A stretch of 5,856 bases of DNA, taken from Sutterella sp. UBA4713. GTDB lineage: Bacteria; Pseudomonadota; Gammaproteobacteria; Burkholderiales; Burkholderiaceae_F. The position numbers were made by a program, and so were the translations under genes. A model generated the notes under the pieces. The model did not search any database, was not told the origin of the DNA, and saw only the letters and a list, made by a program, of their open reading frames with translations. The stretch covers positions 1 to 5,856 of the forward strand of contig DHJT01000024.1 in NCBI GenBank assembly GCA_002404465.1, in the 5' to 3' direction. Below are positions 5,356 to 5,856 of the stretch, piece after piece; position 1 is the first letter of the stretch, and each line of letters opens with the position of its first letter.

Positions 5356-5856
5356 TTAGGCGTGATGAATCTGAATGATCTTCGGCGCCTTAGCACGCAT
5401 CGAGTTTACGACACGACGCATAATCAGAAGAACTGCCGCCAAAGCTACAAGACACAGAACAATCGCCAGTACGGCACCGGTCGGATCTGCGGCAAATGTG
5501 CCGATTTTGTAAAAGATCGTCGCCGCCGAGTATCCCAGGAGCGTCGTCCAGGCTGCGACAAACAAGGTCCAAGCCGTTCCGACTTCATTCCAGATTGCAG
5601 CCATCGCTGCCGCACACGGCATATAAAGCAAAATCAAGAGCAAGTACGCAAATGCCGCTGTCTCGCTACCGAACAGACGCCGCATCATATCGGCTCCGGT
5701 AGCCTGTTCGCTCTCAGCCATTGAGGCTTCGGTTTCCTCTTCCGTTGCAACAATGCCCAAAGGATCAAGCACGGAATCAGAAAGCGCCTTCAAGTTGTCG
5801 ACAACGCTCGTGCAAGCCTCTGAGACCGTTGCCTTAAAGGACCAGGGTTCTTCAGG
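5356..5856 (-). CDS. feoB: Ferrous iron transport protein B, C-terminal part (runs off the window)
   Basis: FeoB is the inner-membrane Fe(II) importer with an N-terminal GTPase and a C-terminal membrane domain. Only the last 166 residues are present; the reading frame is open to the window edge, so the gene is cut by the window and not a pseudogene. Visible: a periplasmic or loop region with VVDNLKALSDSVLDPLGI (18-35 of the fragment), and three hydrophobic helices at about 66-88, 95-116 and 127-147. The first contains LLYMPCAA with the conserved Pro80-Cys81 of the FeoB C-terminal Gate-like region. The protein ends in a short basic tail. feoC follows after 12 bases; feoA and the feoB GTPase part would lie to the right. 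Confidence 0.92.
   Translation of the reverse strand, partial: PEEPWSFKATVSEACTSVVDNLKALSDSVLDPLGIVATEEETEASMAESEQATGADMMRRLFGSETAAFAYLLLILLYMPCAAAMAAIWNEVGTAWTLFVAAWTTLLGYSAATIFYKIGTFAADPTGAVLAIVLCLVALAAVLLIMRRVVNSMRAKAPKIIQIHHA

Noticed and set aside
5104..5724. 206-residue plus-strand frame antisense to feoC and feoB
   Set aside because: Its translation is Arg/His/Cys-rich with no family motif, while the opposite strand codes for recognisable FeoC and FeoB.
5794..5856. feoB fragment as a separate small gene starting at the TTG at 5793
   Set aside because: The frame stays open to the window edge and upstream residues also read as FeoB (PEEPWSFKATVSEAC), so the gene is cut by the window.
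1..5856. CRISPR array, tRNA, rRNA or phage/defence genes
   Set aside because: No regularly spaced direct repeats, cloverleaf-like sequence or matching protein motifs were seen.

Overview
The window reads as chromosomal DNA of a betaproteobacterium, most likely Burkholderiales. The basis is protein resemblance by eye: the TsaD N-terminal block (ESSCDET, then VVPELASRDHIRRA), a darP gene followed by a mog-type gene, and a gammaproteobacterial/betaproteobacterial-type Asd. Near-balanced base composition and the short gene set suggest a host-associated lineage such as Sutterellaceae, but that family assignment is inference. Genes fill nearly all of the window and no gene-free stretch exceeds about 230 bases.

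Layout from left to right. A small IS200/IS605-type element (about 24-540) carries a complete HUH transposase, tnpA, on the minus strand with a hairpin at each side; its left end may lie outside the window. It abuts the start codon of darP (544-1137, +), a 50S assembly factor. darP overlaps by 11 bases a 506-residue gene (1127-2647, +) that joins a MogA-like domain, with altered catalytic motifs, to a complete serine carboxylesterase domain. A strong stem-loop (2676-2708) separates it from the convergent asd (2732-3865, -), aspartate-semialdehyde dehydrogenase. A 228-base divergent intergenic region holds the asd leader, with mutually exclusive hairpins, and a probable tsaD promoter with a perfect 16-base palindrome. 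tsaD (4094-5143, +) makes the t6A37 tRNA modification enzyme. It runs tail-to-tail into, and overlaps by 28 bases, feoC (5116-5343, -), which follows feoB (5356 to beyond the right edge, -). These last two belong to a ferrous iron uptake operon.

Apart from the IS and the fusion the genes are ordinary housekeeping: ribosome maturation, lysine/threonine/methionine and cell-wall precursor synthesis, tRNA modification and Fe(II) import. The item most deserving attention is the Mog-esterase fusion. Its Mog half keeps the fold signature but has lost several catalytic motif residues, including an Asp to Asn change at the position matching E. coli MogA D49. Its esterase half keeps an intact Ser-Asp-His triad. 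No CRISPR array, tRNA, rRNA, phage or defence genes were seen.
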